39,568 nucleotides of DNA. Source: Afipia sp. (lineage in GTDB: Bacteria > Pseudomonadota > Alphaproteobacteria > Rhizobiales > Xanthobacteraceae). A program made the translations under genes and the position numbers. The notes below the pieces were generated by a model. The model worked only from the letters and a program-made list of their open reading frames with translations, ran no database searches and had not been told where the DNA came from. Position 1 is the stretch's first letter. Each line of letters starts with the position of its first letter. Below, piece after piece: positions 1 through 6,741 of this stretch. The stretch covers positions 1-39,568 of the forward strand of contig JAUSAX010000036.1 of assembly GCA_030652315.1 (NCBI GenBank), given 5' to 3'.

Positions 1-962
1 CGGTCGCCGTCGTAAGGATTCGATGTGTTCATGGTGGTTTCGGTCATGCCGTAGCGTTCCAGCACCGCATGCCCGGTGCGTGCCGACCACTCGCGATGGG
101 TCTCGGCCAGCAGCGGCGCAGAGCCGGAAATGAACAGCCGCATATGCGATGTGGACGCTTTCGTGAGGTTCTCGCTTTGCAGCAGCCGCGTGTAGAACGT
201 CGGCACACCCATCAGCACCGTGGCGCGCGACATGAGCTTGATGATGAGTTCGGGATCGAGCTTCGGCAAAAAGATCATCGACGCGCGCGCGAACAGCGTG
301 ACGTTGCTCGCCACGAACAATCCATGCGTGTGATAGATCGGCAGCGCGTGGATCAGCACGTCGTCTTTCGTGAAGCGCCAGTAATCGACAAGGCTGTGTG
401 AGTTCGACGCCAGATTGTCGTGGGTCAGCATCGCGCCTTTCGAGCGGCCGGTGGTGCCCGAGGTGTAGAGAATGGCGGCGAGGTCATCGCCCGCGCGTGG
501 CACGGCCGCGAACGCCGAAGGAGCCTTCGCCGCGCCGTCGCTCAGCGATCCCTTGCCGTCGGCGTCGAGCGTGTCGACATTCGCATTGATCTTGGCGGCA
601 AGCGCGCGGATGCCGTCCGCTTTTGACGGATCGCACACGATCAGCGACGGCTCGGCATCGCCGATGAAGTATTCAAGCTCGTTGAGCGTGTAGGCGGTGT
701 TGAGCGGCAGGTAGACAGCGCCCGCGCGCACGGTCGCCAGATACAGCACCAGCGCCTCGACCGATTTTTCGGTTTGCGCTGCAACACGGTCGCCCGGCTT
801 GACGCCGCGTGAGGTGATGACATTCGCCACGCGTCCCGACTGCGCGATCAAATCAGCATAGCTGATGCGTGTTCCGTCCATGGTCTCGATGGCGAGCCTG
901 CCGGTGTCGGCAAGCCCGTCGAACAGGCGTGAGAACAGGTTGGCGTTCGCGGCGGCGTTCAT
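1..962 (-). CDS. matB: malonyl-CoA synthetase MatB (3' end beyond left edge)
   Basis: This ATP-dependent ligase of the acyl-adenylate superfamily makes malonyl-CoA from malonate, CoA and ATP in the cytoplasm. About 320 N-terminal residues are present; the family is about 500 residues, so the C-terminal lid domain lies off the window. The frame starts with ATG at 962 (MNAAANANLFSRLFDGL). It contains the phosphate-binding motif YTSGTTGRSKGAM and, near the edge, the adenylation motif ERYGMTETTMNTSNPYDGDR. From memory, the sequence is very close to the crystallised R. palustris MatB, including the NTAYTLNELEYFI region, which favours malonate over other acyl substrates. It is divergent from the neighbouring dehydrogenase, sharing a 92-bp gap. 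A general acyl-CoA synthetase is the alternative, less likely. Confidence 0.9.
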   Translation of the reverse strand, partial: MNAAANANLFSRLFDGLADTGRLAIETMDGTRISYADLIAQSGRVANVITSRGVKPGDRVAAQTEKSVEALVLYLATVRAGAVYLPLNTAYTLNELEYFIGDAEPSLIVCDPSKADGIRALAAKINANVDTLDADGKGSLSDGAAKAPSAFAAVPRAGDDLAAILYTSGTTGRSKGAMLTHDNLASNSHSLVDYWRFTKDDVLIHALPIYHTHGLFVASNVTLFARASMIFLPKLDPELIIKLMSRATVLMGVPTFYTRLLQSENLTKASTSHMRLFISGSAPLLAETHREWSARTGHAVLERYGMTETTMNTSNPYDGD

Positions 963-1054
963 GCAACATTCCAAGTGGGCAGGTCTGGGGAGATCGGATT
1001 TTTCCGGTTTTGAGTACACCAAAACCATAACTCGCAGCAACGGAGACAACCGGC

Positions 1055-1810
1055 ATGAGCAATAACAAGAAACGTGTGGCCTGGATCACGGGCGGGGGAA
1101 GCGGCATCGGTCTCGCCGGCGCGCAGGCGCTGGCGGCGGAGGGATGGACCGTGGTGATCTCCGGGCGCCGCAAGGATGTGCTCGACGAGGCGGCCGCAGG
1201 CATCGCCAAATCCGGCGGCAAGGTCGAGGCGATGGCGCTCGATGTCAGCAGCGCCGCGGATGCCGAGAAGGTGGCGAAGGAGATCGTCGCCAGGCATGGT
1301 CGCATCGATCTTCTGGTCAACAGCGCCGGCGTCAACGTGCCGAAGCGGAGCTGGGACGACATCACGACGGAAGGCTGGGACAAGCTGGTCGATATCAATC
1401 TTTCGGGCGTGATGTACTGCATGCGCGCGGTGCTGCCCGCGATGCGCGCGCAGAAGGATGGCGTCATCATCAATGTTGCGTCATGGGCGGGACGTCATGT
1501 TTCGAAAATGACCGGGCCTGCCTACACCACGACCAAGCACGCGGTGCTGGCGCTCACTCATTCATTCAACATGGATGAATTCAAGAACGGCTTGCGCGCC
1601 TGCTGTCTCTCCCCCGGTGAGGTCGCAACCCCGATCCTGAAGCTGCGTCCGGTGCCGCCTTCGGCTGAAGACATGGCGAAGATGCTGCAGCCGGAAGATC
1701 TCGGCCGCACCATCGCGTTCGTCGCGAGCATGCCGCCGCATGCCTGCATCAACGAGATCCTGATTTCGCCGACCCACAACCGCAGCTTCGTGAACCCGAC
1801 GCTGTTGTAA
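1055..1810 (+). CDS. short-chain dehydrogenase/reductase (SDR)
   Basis: A classical 251-residue NAD(P)-dependent oxidoreductase with a Rossmann fold, cytoplasmic. The cofactor motif TGGGSGIG is at residues 12-19, NSAG (the usual NNAG) at 89-92, and the catalytic Ser143, Tyr157 and Lys161 are present (YTTTK). Arg38-Arg39 after the second strand would suit NADP(H), which is inference. The ATG at 1055 follows a GGAGA ribosome-binding site at good spacing. The substrate cannot be read from sequence. Divergent transcription from matB could mean co-regulation, but the gene pair is not known to me as a pathway. Confidence 0.88.
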   Translation: MSNNKKRVAWITGGGSGIGLAGAQALAAEGWTVVISGRRKDVLDEAAAGIAKSGGKVEAMALDVSSAADAEKVAKEIVARHGRIDLLVNSAGVNVPKRSWDDITTEGWDKLVDINLSGVMYCMRAVLPAMRAQKDGVIINVASWAGRHVSKMTGPAYTTTKHAVLALTHSFNMDEFKNGLRACCLSPGEVATPILKLRPVPPSAEDMAKMLQPEDLGRTIAFVASMPPHACINEILISPTHNRSFVNPTLL

Positions 1811-1820
1811 CTTTCTTGCC

Positions 1821-1900
1821 GTCATTGCGAGCGAAGCGAAGCAATCCAGTGCTGCAGAAAAGAACTGGATTGCTTCGTCGCAAGCGCTCCTCGCAATGAC
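1821..1900. repeat. palindromic intergenic repeat, type A copy 1
   Basis: An imperfect palindrome starting GTCATTGCGAGCGAAGCGAA and ending in the complementary CGCAATGAC. Inner arms GCAATCCAG and CTGGATTGC pair as well. Related copies are at 3188-3272, 6555-6637 and, as a half copy, 31541-31576. It lies downstream of the SDR gene and could fold in the transcript, but it has no T-tract. Confidence 0.85.
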
Positions 1901-2104
1901 GCGATGAGTTCCCGATGCCAAGGTCACGCCACGGACGGAACTCGATAAAGTTTCAAACTCCCGGAAATTTATTTTCTGAAACGCTCTGCGAGTACCCGCG
2001 TAGCTCGGGACAATAGCGGCGCGGTCGATCCTCCTTAACCCCCGCTGCTGTTGCCGCCCGGCGGATGTCTGCCGGGCTTGTCAATTTCATCGGGAGACGA
2101 AACC

Positions 2105-2701
2105 ATGTCCAAGAATCTTTCAACCCGCGTTGCTCTGTTGTCCGCCGCCGCAATCGGCGCGCTGGCCCTGACGGCCTCCATCACCGTGCCGGTTCAGGCG
2201 CAGGACAAGATGGGCAAAAGCGAAATGTCCGGCGAGAAGACCGTGATGGTCGGCGGCGCCGCCATGTTCCCCTCGAAGAACATCGTCGAGAACGCGGTCA
2301 ACTCGAAGGATCACACCACGCTGGTTGCTGCCGTGAAGGCCGCCGGTCTGGTCGATACGCTGTCGAGCAAGGGCCCGTTCACCGTGTTCGCGCCGACCAA
2401 CGCCGCATTCGGCAAGCTGCCGGCCGGCACCGTCGACACTCTGGTGAAGCCTGAGAGCAAGGCGACGCTGACCAAGATCCTCACCTACCATGTGGTTCCC
2501 GGCAAGCTGAGCGCCGCCGATCTGACCGACGGCAAGAAGCTGACCACAGTGGAAGGCGAAGCCCTCACCGTGAAGCTCGACGGCAAGAAGGTCTGGCTGA
2601 TCGATGCCAAGGGCGGCAAATCGGCCGTCACCATCGCCGACGTCAACCAGTCCAACGGCGTGATCCATGTTGTCGACACGGTGCTGATGCCGAAGTCGTA
2701 A
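2105..2701 (+). CDS. secreted fasciclin-domain protein
   Basis: A 198-residue exported protein with one fasciclin (FAS1, PF02469) domain, a fold linked to adhesion and extracellular binding. An N-terminal signal peptide ends near VQAQD (residues about 1-33). The FAS1 hallmarks follow: FTVFAPTNAAFGKLP, LTYHVVPGKLSAADL, and the closing SNGVIHVVDTVLMPKS. An in-frame ATG exists further upstream at 2051, but the start at 2105 is preceded by GGGAGACGAAACC and begins the signal peptide directly, so it is preferred. The single gene has its own leader region and is followed by a perfect 13-bp inverted repeat. A decayed fragment of a second fasciclin gene lies about 415 bp downstream. Confidence 0.92.
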   Translation: MSKNLSTRVALLSAAAIGALALTASITVPVQAQDKMGKSEMSGEKTVMVGGAAMFPSKNIVENAVNSKDHTTLVAAVKAAGLVDTLSSKGPFTVFAPTNAAFGKLPAGTVDTLVKPESKATLTKILTYHVVPGKLSAADLTDGKKLTTVEGEALTVKLDGKKVWLIDAKGGKSAVTIADVNQSNGVIHVVDTVLMPKS

Positions 2702-2717
2702 GGCTGACGACACGCTT

Positions 2718-2780
2718 CTCCCTCTCCCCGGCGAAAGGGCGTTCACGCCCGTCTTCGACGTGCTATGCGGGGAGAGGGAG
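2718..2780. repeat. palindrome, CTCTCCCCG type (type G copy 1)
   Basis: Perfect 13-bp arms, CTCCCTCTCCCCG at 2718-2730 and its complement at 2768-2780, with an inner AAGGGCGTTCACGCCCGTCTT that forms a smaller hairpin. It sits 16 bp after the fasciclin stop codon and may act as a 3' stabiliser. The same arm sequence recurs in the element inside mtaB at 34242-34344. Confidence 0.85.
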
Positions 2781-2860
2781 CGCATCGCAGCAAGCTCCGC
2801 GCCGCAACCGTAGTCCTTTTGAGCTATGGAACAGGCGTCATCGCCATCGCGTTGACGCAC

Positions 2861-3109
2861 ATGAGCGAGCAGCTGGAGGTTCTTGGTGAGATCCTCGCGC
2901 GATTGACCCGAGACAAGGGAAAATTTGAGAAGCTCCTTGAGAATCCGGTTGATGCTCATTCGGACGAGTGCGCCCGTCAGGCGCTCGCCGGAACCGAGTT
3001 GTTAATCGGAGATGTGAATCGTCAAATTGAAAAACAGTCGGCAGCTGAGCTCGAGGCTGCGTCCGACAGTGGCCCGCAACTGGCCACCTGGTTCCGCATC
3101 ATCGAATAG
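2861..3109 (+). CDS. possible small hypothetical protein
   Basis: A weakly supported frame of 82 residues (MSEQLEVLGEILARLTRDKG...). It is rich in Glu, Lys and Ala, probably helical, with no signal peptide, membrane segment or motif that I recognise. The frame is open upstream to 2765, but that part overlaps the palindrome at 2718-2780, so ATG 2861 was chosen; the upstream sequence has no good ribosome-binding site. It may be a small real gene or a chance frame in a decaying region, since a fasciclin remnant follows at once. Confidence 0.3.
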   Translation: MSEQLEVLGEILARLTRDKGKFEKLLENPVDAHSDECARQALAGTELLIGDVNRQIEKQSAAELEAASDSGPQLATWFRIIE

Positions 3110-3116
3110 GAAGCCG

Positions 3117-3185
3117 AACGCCGCTGACATGAGCGGCGGCAAGAAGCTGAAGACCGTCGAAGGCGAGGAGGCGACAGTTTCCCGC
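3117..3185 (+). pseudogene. fasciclin-domain remnant
   Basis: Translation in one frame gives NAADMSGGKKLKTVEGEEAT, which aligns with SAADLTDGKKLTTVEGEALT of the intact fasciclin protein upstream (gene positions about 2512-2571). The match stops at a type A palindrome starting at 3188, and I could find neither the N-terminal nor C-terminal part of a fasciclin domain nearby. It is read as the leftover of a second fasciclin gene or a partial duplication. Confidence 0.6.
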
Positions 3186-3187
3186 TC

Positions 3188-3272
3188 GTCATTGCGAGGA
3201 GCGCAGCGACGAAGCAATCCAGTTTTTGCTGGATATGCCAAGACTGGATTGCTTCGCTTCGCTCGCAATGAC
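3188..3272. repeat. palindromic intergenic repeat, type A copy 2
   Basis: Starts GTCATTGCGAGGAGCGCAGC and ends GCTCGCAATGAC, with inner arms AGCAATCCAG and CTGGATTGCT. Same family as 1821-1900. It directly borders the fasciclin remnant, so it may mark the point where that gene was disrupted. Confidence 0.85.
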
Positions 3273-3402
3273 GATGGGGCAATTTCTCGCGCAACACCAA
3301 TGGCCAGTTCGTACTCTTCACGGTTATGTTATGGCAGTACGGTGTAACGGGACTAAACTGCATCCGTATGGTGTTTGTGACATCGTGAAACCGGAAACGC
3401 TC

Positions 3403-4041
3403 ATGTCCAGCATCCCCGCCGATCATTCGTCGGCAGCGGCTCCGGCCGCAGCAACAAACAGGACCATCCAGCCTGCCTGGGTACGGATCGTGCACTGGAT
3501 CAACGCGGTGGCGATGATCCTGATGATCATGTCCGGCTGGCAGATCTACAATGCCTCGCCGCTGTTCGGTTTCACCTTCTCGCGCTCGATCACGCTGGGC
3601 GGCTGGCTCGGCGGCGCGCTGATGTGGCACTTCGCGGCGATGTGGCTGCTGATGGTCAACGGCCTCGTCTATGTCACCCTCGGTCTCGTCACCGGGCGCT
3701 TTCGCAGGAAGCTGCTGCCTATCACGGTCGATGGTGTTGTCGGCGACACCAGGGCCGCGCTGACCGGCAAGCTGTCGCATGCCGATCTCTCCACCTACAA
3801 CTATGTGCAGAGGCTGCTGTATGCCGGCATCATCGTGGTCGGCATCCTGATCGTGCTGTCGGGTCTGGCGATCTGGAAGCCGGTGCAACTGCAATGGCTG
3901 ACGGCTATGTTCGGCGGCTATGAGGCGGCGCGTTACGTTCATTTCTTCTGCATGGCGGCGATCGTCGGATTCACGGTGATTCACGTCGCGCTGGCGCTGC
4001 TGGTGCCGAAAAGCCTGCGCGCCATGATTATTGGGAGATAG
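3403..4041 (+). CDS. cytochrome b561-type membrane subunit
   Basis: A 212-residue integral membrane protein of the prokaryotic cytochrome b561 / Ni-hydrogenase b-type family (PF01292). Four hydrophobic segments lie at roughly residues 30-48, 69-98, 136-158 and 178-202. His31, His76, His180 and His194 are placed to hold two b hemes. It would pass electrons between the quinone pool and a periplasmic partner. The next gene encodes a Tat-exported molybdopterin enzyme, 86 bp away on the same strand, so the two are likely partners. The start at ATG 3403 was chosen because the frame upstream runs through the type A repeat; its ribosome-binding site (GGAAACGC) is weak. Confidence 0.87.
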   Translation: MSSIPADHSSAAAPAAATNRTIQPAWVRIVHWINAVAMILMIMSGWQIYNASPLFGFTFSRSITLGGWLGGALMWHFAAMWLLMVNGLVYVTLGLVTGRFRRKLLPITVDGVVGDTRAALTGKLSHADLSTYNYVQRLLYAGIIVVGILIVLSGLAIWKPVQLQWLTAMFGGYEAARYVHFFCMAAIVGFTVIHVALALLVPKSLRAMIIGR

Positions 4042-4042
4042 G

Positions 4043-4112
4043 GCATGACCCCGAAAAGCATGCCCTCGGGCTCGACCCGTGGGTGGCACCGGTTTTCGGA
4101 TCAGGTCATGCC
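4043..4112. repeat. palindromic repeat, type E copy 1
   Basis: Begins GCATGACCCCGAAAAGC and ends GGTTTTCGGATCAGGTCATGCC; the outer arms pair (GCATGACC with GGTCATGC) and the inner CCGAAAA with TTTTCGG. It lies between two genes of a probable operon and ends next to the AAAGGAG ribosome-binding site of the downstream gene. A shorter copy is at 14799-14844. Confidence 0.85.
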
Positions 4113-4127
4113 CAAAGGAGAGCTCTT

Positions 4128-4913
4128 ATGGGCCGCATCCGCAAACTTCTGATCCCCGGCGTCGATAAGCAGTTGCTGGTTAGGGACGCGACAAAGCTGA
4201 TGCCCGAACTGTCGCGCCGCCGCTTCATCGCCGGCGGCGCCAGCCTCGGTGCGCTGACGTTGCTGACCGGCTGCGATGTCACCGACAGCTTTTCGGCTGA
4301 ATCGATGCTGACGCAGATCTCGAAATTCAATGACGCGGTGCAGGCGAAGCTGTTCAATCCGAACACGCTGGCGCCGACCTTCCCGGAAAGCGCGATCACG
4401 CGGCCGTTCCCGTTCAACGGCTATTACGCGCTGGAGGATGCGCCGAAGATCGACGGCAAGGACTGGAGGCTTGAGGTGCGCGGTCTGGTCGATAACAAGA
4501 AGTCCTGGACGCTCGATGAACTCTATAGATTGCCGCAGGAAAACCAGATCACCCGGCACATCTGCGTCGAGGGCTGGAGCGCGATCGGGAGCTGGACCGG
4601 GGTCCGGCTCAGTCACTTCCTGCAACTGGTCGGCGCGGACACGCGGGCAAAGTATGTCTGGTTCAACTGCGCCGATGTGGACGGCTACAATTCACCCCTG
4701 GACATGCCGAGCGCGCTGCATCCGCAGACCCAGATGACGTTCAGGTTCGACAACGAGATCCTGCCGCGCGCCTACGGCTACCCGATGAAGATCCGGGTGC
4801 CGACCAAGCTCGGGTTCAAGAACCCGAAATACGTGGTCTCGCTGGAGGTCACCAACGACTACAAGGGCGGCTACTGGGAAGACCAGGGCTACAACTCGTT
4901 CAGCGGCAGTTAG
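4128..4913 (+). CDS. Tat-exported molybdopterin-dependent oxidoreductase
   Basis: A 261-residue protein of the sulfite oxidase / MsrP (YedY) molybdopterin superfamily (PF00174). A twin-arginine signal (SRRRFIAGGASL, residues 29-40) leads to a lipobox-like LLTGC with Cys49, so it may be a periplasmic lipoprotein. Cys146 in RHICVEGWSAIGSWTG is the expected molybdenum ligand. The fold ends normally with KNPKYVVSLEVTNDY. Together with the cytochrome b561 gene just upstream it suggests a periplasmic redox enzyme wired to the quinone pool; the substrate (sulfoxide, sulfite or other) cannot be read. The ATG at 4128 has a strong AAAGGAG at 4113-4119. Confidence 0.88.
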   Translation: MGRIRKLLIPGVDKQLLVRDATKLMPELSRRRFIAGGASLGALTLLTGCDVTDSFSAESMLTQISKFNDAVQAKLFNPNTLAPTFPESAITRPFPFNGYYALEDAPKIDGKDWRLEVRGLVDNKKSWTLDELYRLPQENQITRHICVEGWSAIGSWTGVRLSHFLQLVGADTRAKYVWFNCADVDGYNSPLDMPSALHPQTQMTFRFDNEILPRAYGYPMKIRVPTKLGFKNPKYVVSLEVTNDYKGGYWEDQGYNSFSGS

Positions 4914-5014
4914 CCGCGACGGTTAAATAATACCGCTTTGGCGACGTCTTCCGGGTTGATTCGCGCTATCCGATTCCCACCTATGCGTAGAGCGCGCGTC
5001 TGAATACGATTGCT

Positions 5015-5214
5015 GCAAAAGCAGGCATTTGCCGTACCTGCATACTTTTGCCTCAAAAGCAGTCGTGCCCTCACAATTTGCTGACGCAATTGTGAGCAAT
5101 CTTAATGCGCGTTAACTTCCGCAAAAACAGTCACTTAGCGTTGGCGCGACATCGGGTCGCCCTGCGATGTTGTTGCAATGCACACCGGCACGATTCATGC
5201 TGATATCTATCAGC
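5015..5214. promoter_or_regulatory. control region with three inverted repeats upstream of the efflux operon
   Basis: The 383-bp gap 4914-5296 has no convincing gene. It holds a hairpin at 5015-5051 (GCAAAAG with CTTTTGC, inner GCAGG with CCTGC), an inverted repeat CTCACAATT / AATTGTGAG at 5070-5096, and a 7-2-7 palindrome GCTGATATCTATCAGC at 5199-5214, 83 bp before the adaptor start. The last two have the size of repressor operators. No regulator gene is adjacent, so their role is inferred from position. Confidence 0.45.
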
Positions 5215-5296
5215 AAGGGTCGTGAATCAGGTCGCGCGAGGGAGTTAATCCCGGCCGCTCTGGTTTCCGGCCATGCGAAAATAAGAAGGATACGAA

Positions 5297-6511
5297 ATGC
5301 ACGCGCGTCCCCACGCGATTCCGTCACTGGCCCTGCTTTTTGGGGCTGCAGTCCTGCTTTCCGGCTGCAACGACCAGAGCGTCGCGTCATCCCTGCCTCC
5401 CGAGCCGCCCGAAGTCAGCATCGTCACCGTCAAGGCTGCGCCGCAGGCTATCTTCCGGGAACTTCCCGGGCGCATTGCGCCGCTGCGGGTGGCCGACGTC
5501 CGTCCGCGGGTGTCCGGGATCATTGTCGAGCGCCTGTTCGAGCAGGGCAGCGAAGTGAAGGCCGGCGATCCGCTGTACCAGATCGATCCGAAACCGTTTG
5601 AAGTCGAATTGCAGGCGGCGGAAGCCGCGCTCGCCAAGGCCGACGCCGCGATGCAGCAGGCCGCGCAGCATGCAAGCCGCATTGAAACCCTGACCAAGAG
5701 CCACACCGCCTCGCAGGCCTCAAACGAGGTCGCGATCGCGACGCTGGCGCAGGCCAAGGCGGAAGTCGCCGCCCGCAGCGCCGACGTCTCGCGCGCGCGG
5801 CTCAACCTCGGCTACGACACGATCCGCGCGCCGATCAGCGGCATCAACGGCGCGGCCCTGCTCAGCGAAGGCGTTCTGGTCGTGCAGAACGAAGCCCATG
5901 CGCTGGCGACGATCCAGCAGCTGAATTCGGTCTATGCCGACTTCACCCAGTCGGTGAACGACCTCAACCGGCTGCGCCGCGATTTCGAGCGCGGCGATCT
6001 CGACCGCGTCGCGGAAGACGCCGTCAAGGTTCGCCTCGTGCTCGACGACAACACGCCGTTTCCGCTGGCGGGCAAGCTGCTGTTCTCCGACACCAAGGTC
6101 GATGCCGGCACAGGCCAGGTCACGCTGCGCGGCGAGTTCAAGAATCCGAGCCGCGAACTTCTGCCCGGCATGTTCGTCCGCGTCATGATCGAACAGGGCC
6201 GCGACCCCGACGCCATCGTGGTGCCGCCGCAGGCGATCCAGCGCAATTCGTCCGGCGCCAGCGAAGTCTATCTGGTGAAGGATGACAACCGCATCGTCGC
6301 GCAGCCGGTTCGCACCGGCGGCCTTGTCGACGGGCAGTGGCTGATCACCGAAGGACTCAAGCCCGGCCAGCGCGTGGTGGTCGAAGGCTTCCAGAAGTTC
6401 GCCGTCGGCGATGCCGTCAAGGCGAGCAACTGGCGCGTGTCCGAACAGACCGGCCAGCCGCTCGACAAGTCAGCGACGGCAAGCGTTCCTGCTCCGTCGC
6501 AGGTGCGCTGA
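5297..6511 (+). CDS. RND efflux periplasmic adaptor (membrane fusion protein)
   Basis: A 404-residue AcrA/MexA-type adaptor that links an inner-membrane RND pump to an outer-membrane channel. A lipoprotein signal ends in LLSGC (Cys about residue 24). The lipoyl half-motifs (RVADVRPRVSGIIVERLFEQG and later GYDTIRAPISGINGAAL) flank a helical hairpin rich in Ala, Lys and Gln, followed by beta-barrel and membrane-proximal domains (LLPGMFVRVMIEQG). The start at 5297 follows AAGAAGGA. The pump gene follows after 230 bp; the gap carries a type A palindrome, so the two are probably one operon with a processed or stabilised spacer. Confidence 0.93.
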   Translation: MHARPHAIPSLALLFGAAVLLSGCNDQSVASSLPPEPPEVSIVTVKAAPQAIFRELPGRIAPLRVADVRPRVSGIIVERLFEQGSEVKAGDPLYQIDPKPFEVELQAAEAALAKADAAMQQAAQHASRIETLTKSHTASQASNEVAIATLAQAKAEVAARSADVSRARLNLGYDTIRAPISGINGAALLSEGVLVVQNEAHALATIQQLNSVYADFTQSVNDLNRLRRDFERGDLDRVAEDAVKVRLVLDDNTPFPLAGKLLFSDTKVDAGTGQVTLRGEFKNPSRELLPGMFVRVMIEQGRDPDAIVVPPQAIQRNSSGASEVYLVKDDNRIVAQPVRTGGLVDGQWLITEGLKPGQRVVVEGFQKFAVGDAVKASNWRVSEQTGQPLDKSATASVPAPSQVR

Positions 6512-6554
6512 GAATTACTGCGGACGTCGTCGCGGGGGCGCGACGTTCTCATTC

Positions 6555-6637
6555 GTCATTGCGAGCGCAGCGAAGCATTCCAGACCAAGGCCGCGTCAAG
6601 AACTGGATTGCTTCGCCGCAAGTGCTCTTCCCATGAC
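6555..6637. repeat. palindromic intergenic repeat, type A copy 3
   Basis: Starts GTCATTGCGAGCGCAGCGAA and ends in a degenerate CTTCCCATGAC, with inner arms GCATTCCAG and CTGGATTGC. It separates the adaptor and pump genes of the efflux operon, where a folded element could set different levels of the two messages. Confidence 0.82.
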
Positions 6638-6741
6638 GAGCGTGCGGCCTCTCCCATTTGGAGAGGCGAAGTCAGCAACAGTTGATGCCTCTGCGCCGAT
6701 CCGAGGCAGAGCCCCAGAACCAGATTCGAAAGCGACGATCC

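Noticed and set aside
1821-1900. Type A palindromes considered as insertion-sequence ends
   Set aside because: They are under 100 bp, complete by themselves and contain no transposase; they fit small palindromic repeats.
2120-2959. Minus-strand frame of 279 codons opposite the fasciclin gene
   Set aside because: Shadow frame; the plus strand has a signal peptide, ribosome-binding site and a recognised domain.
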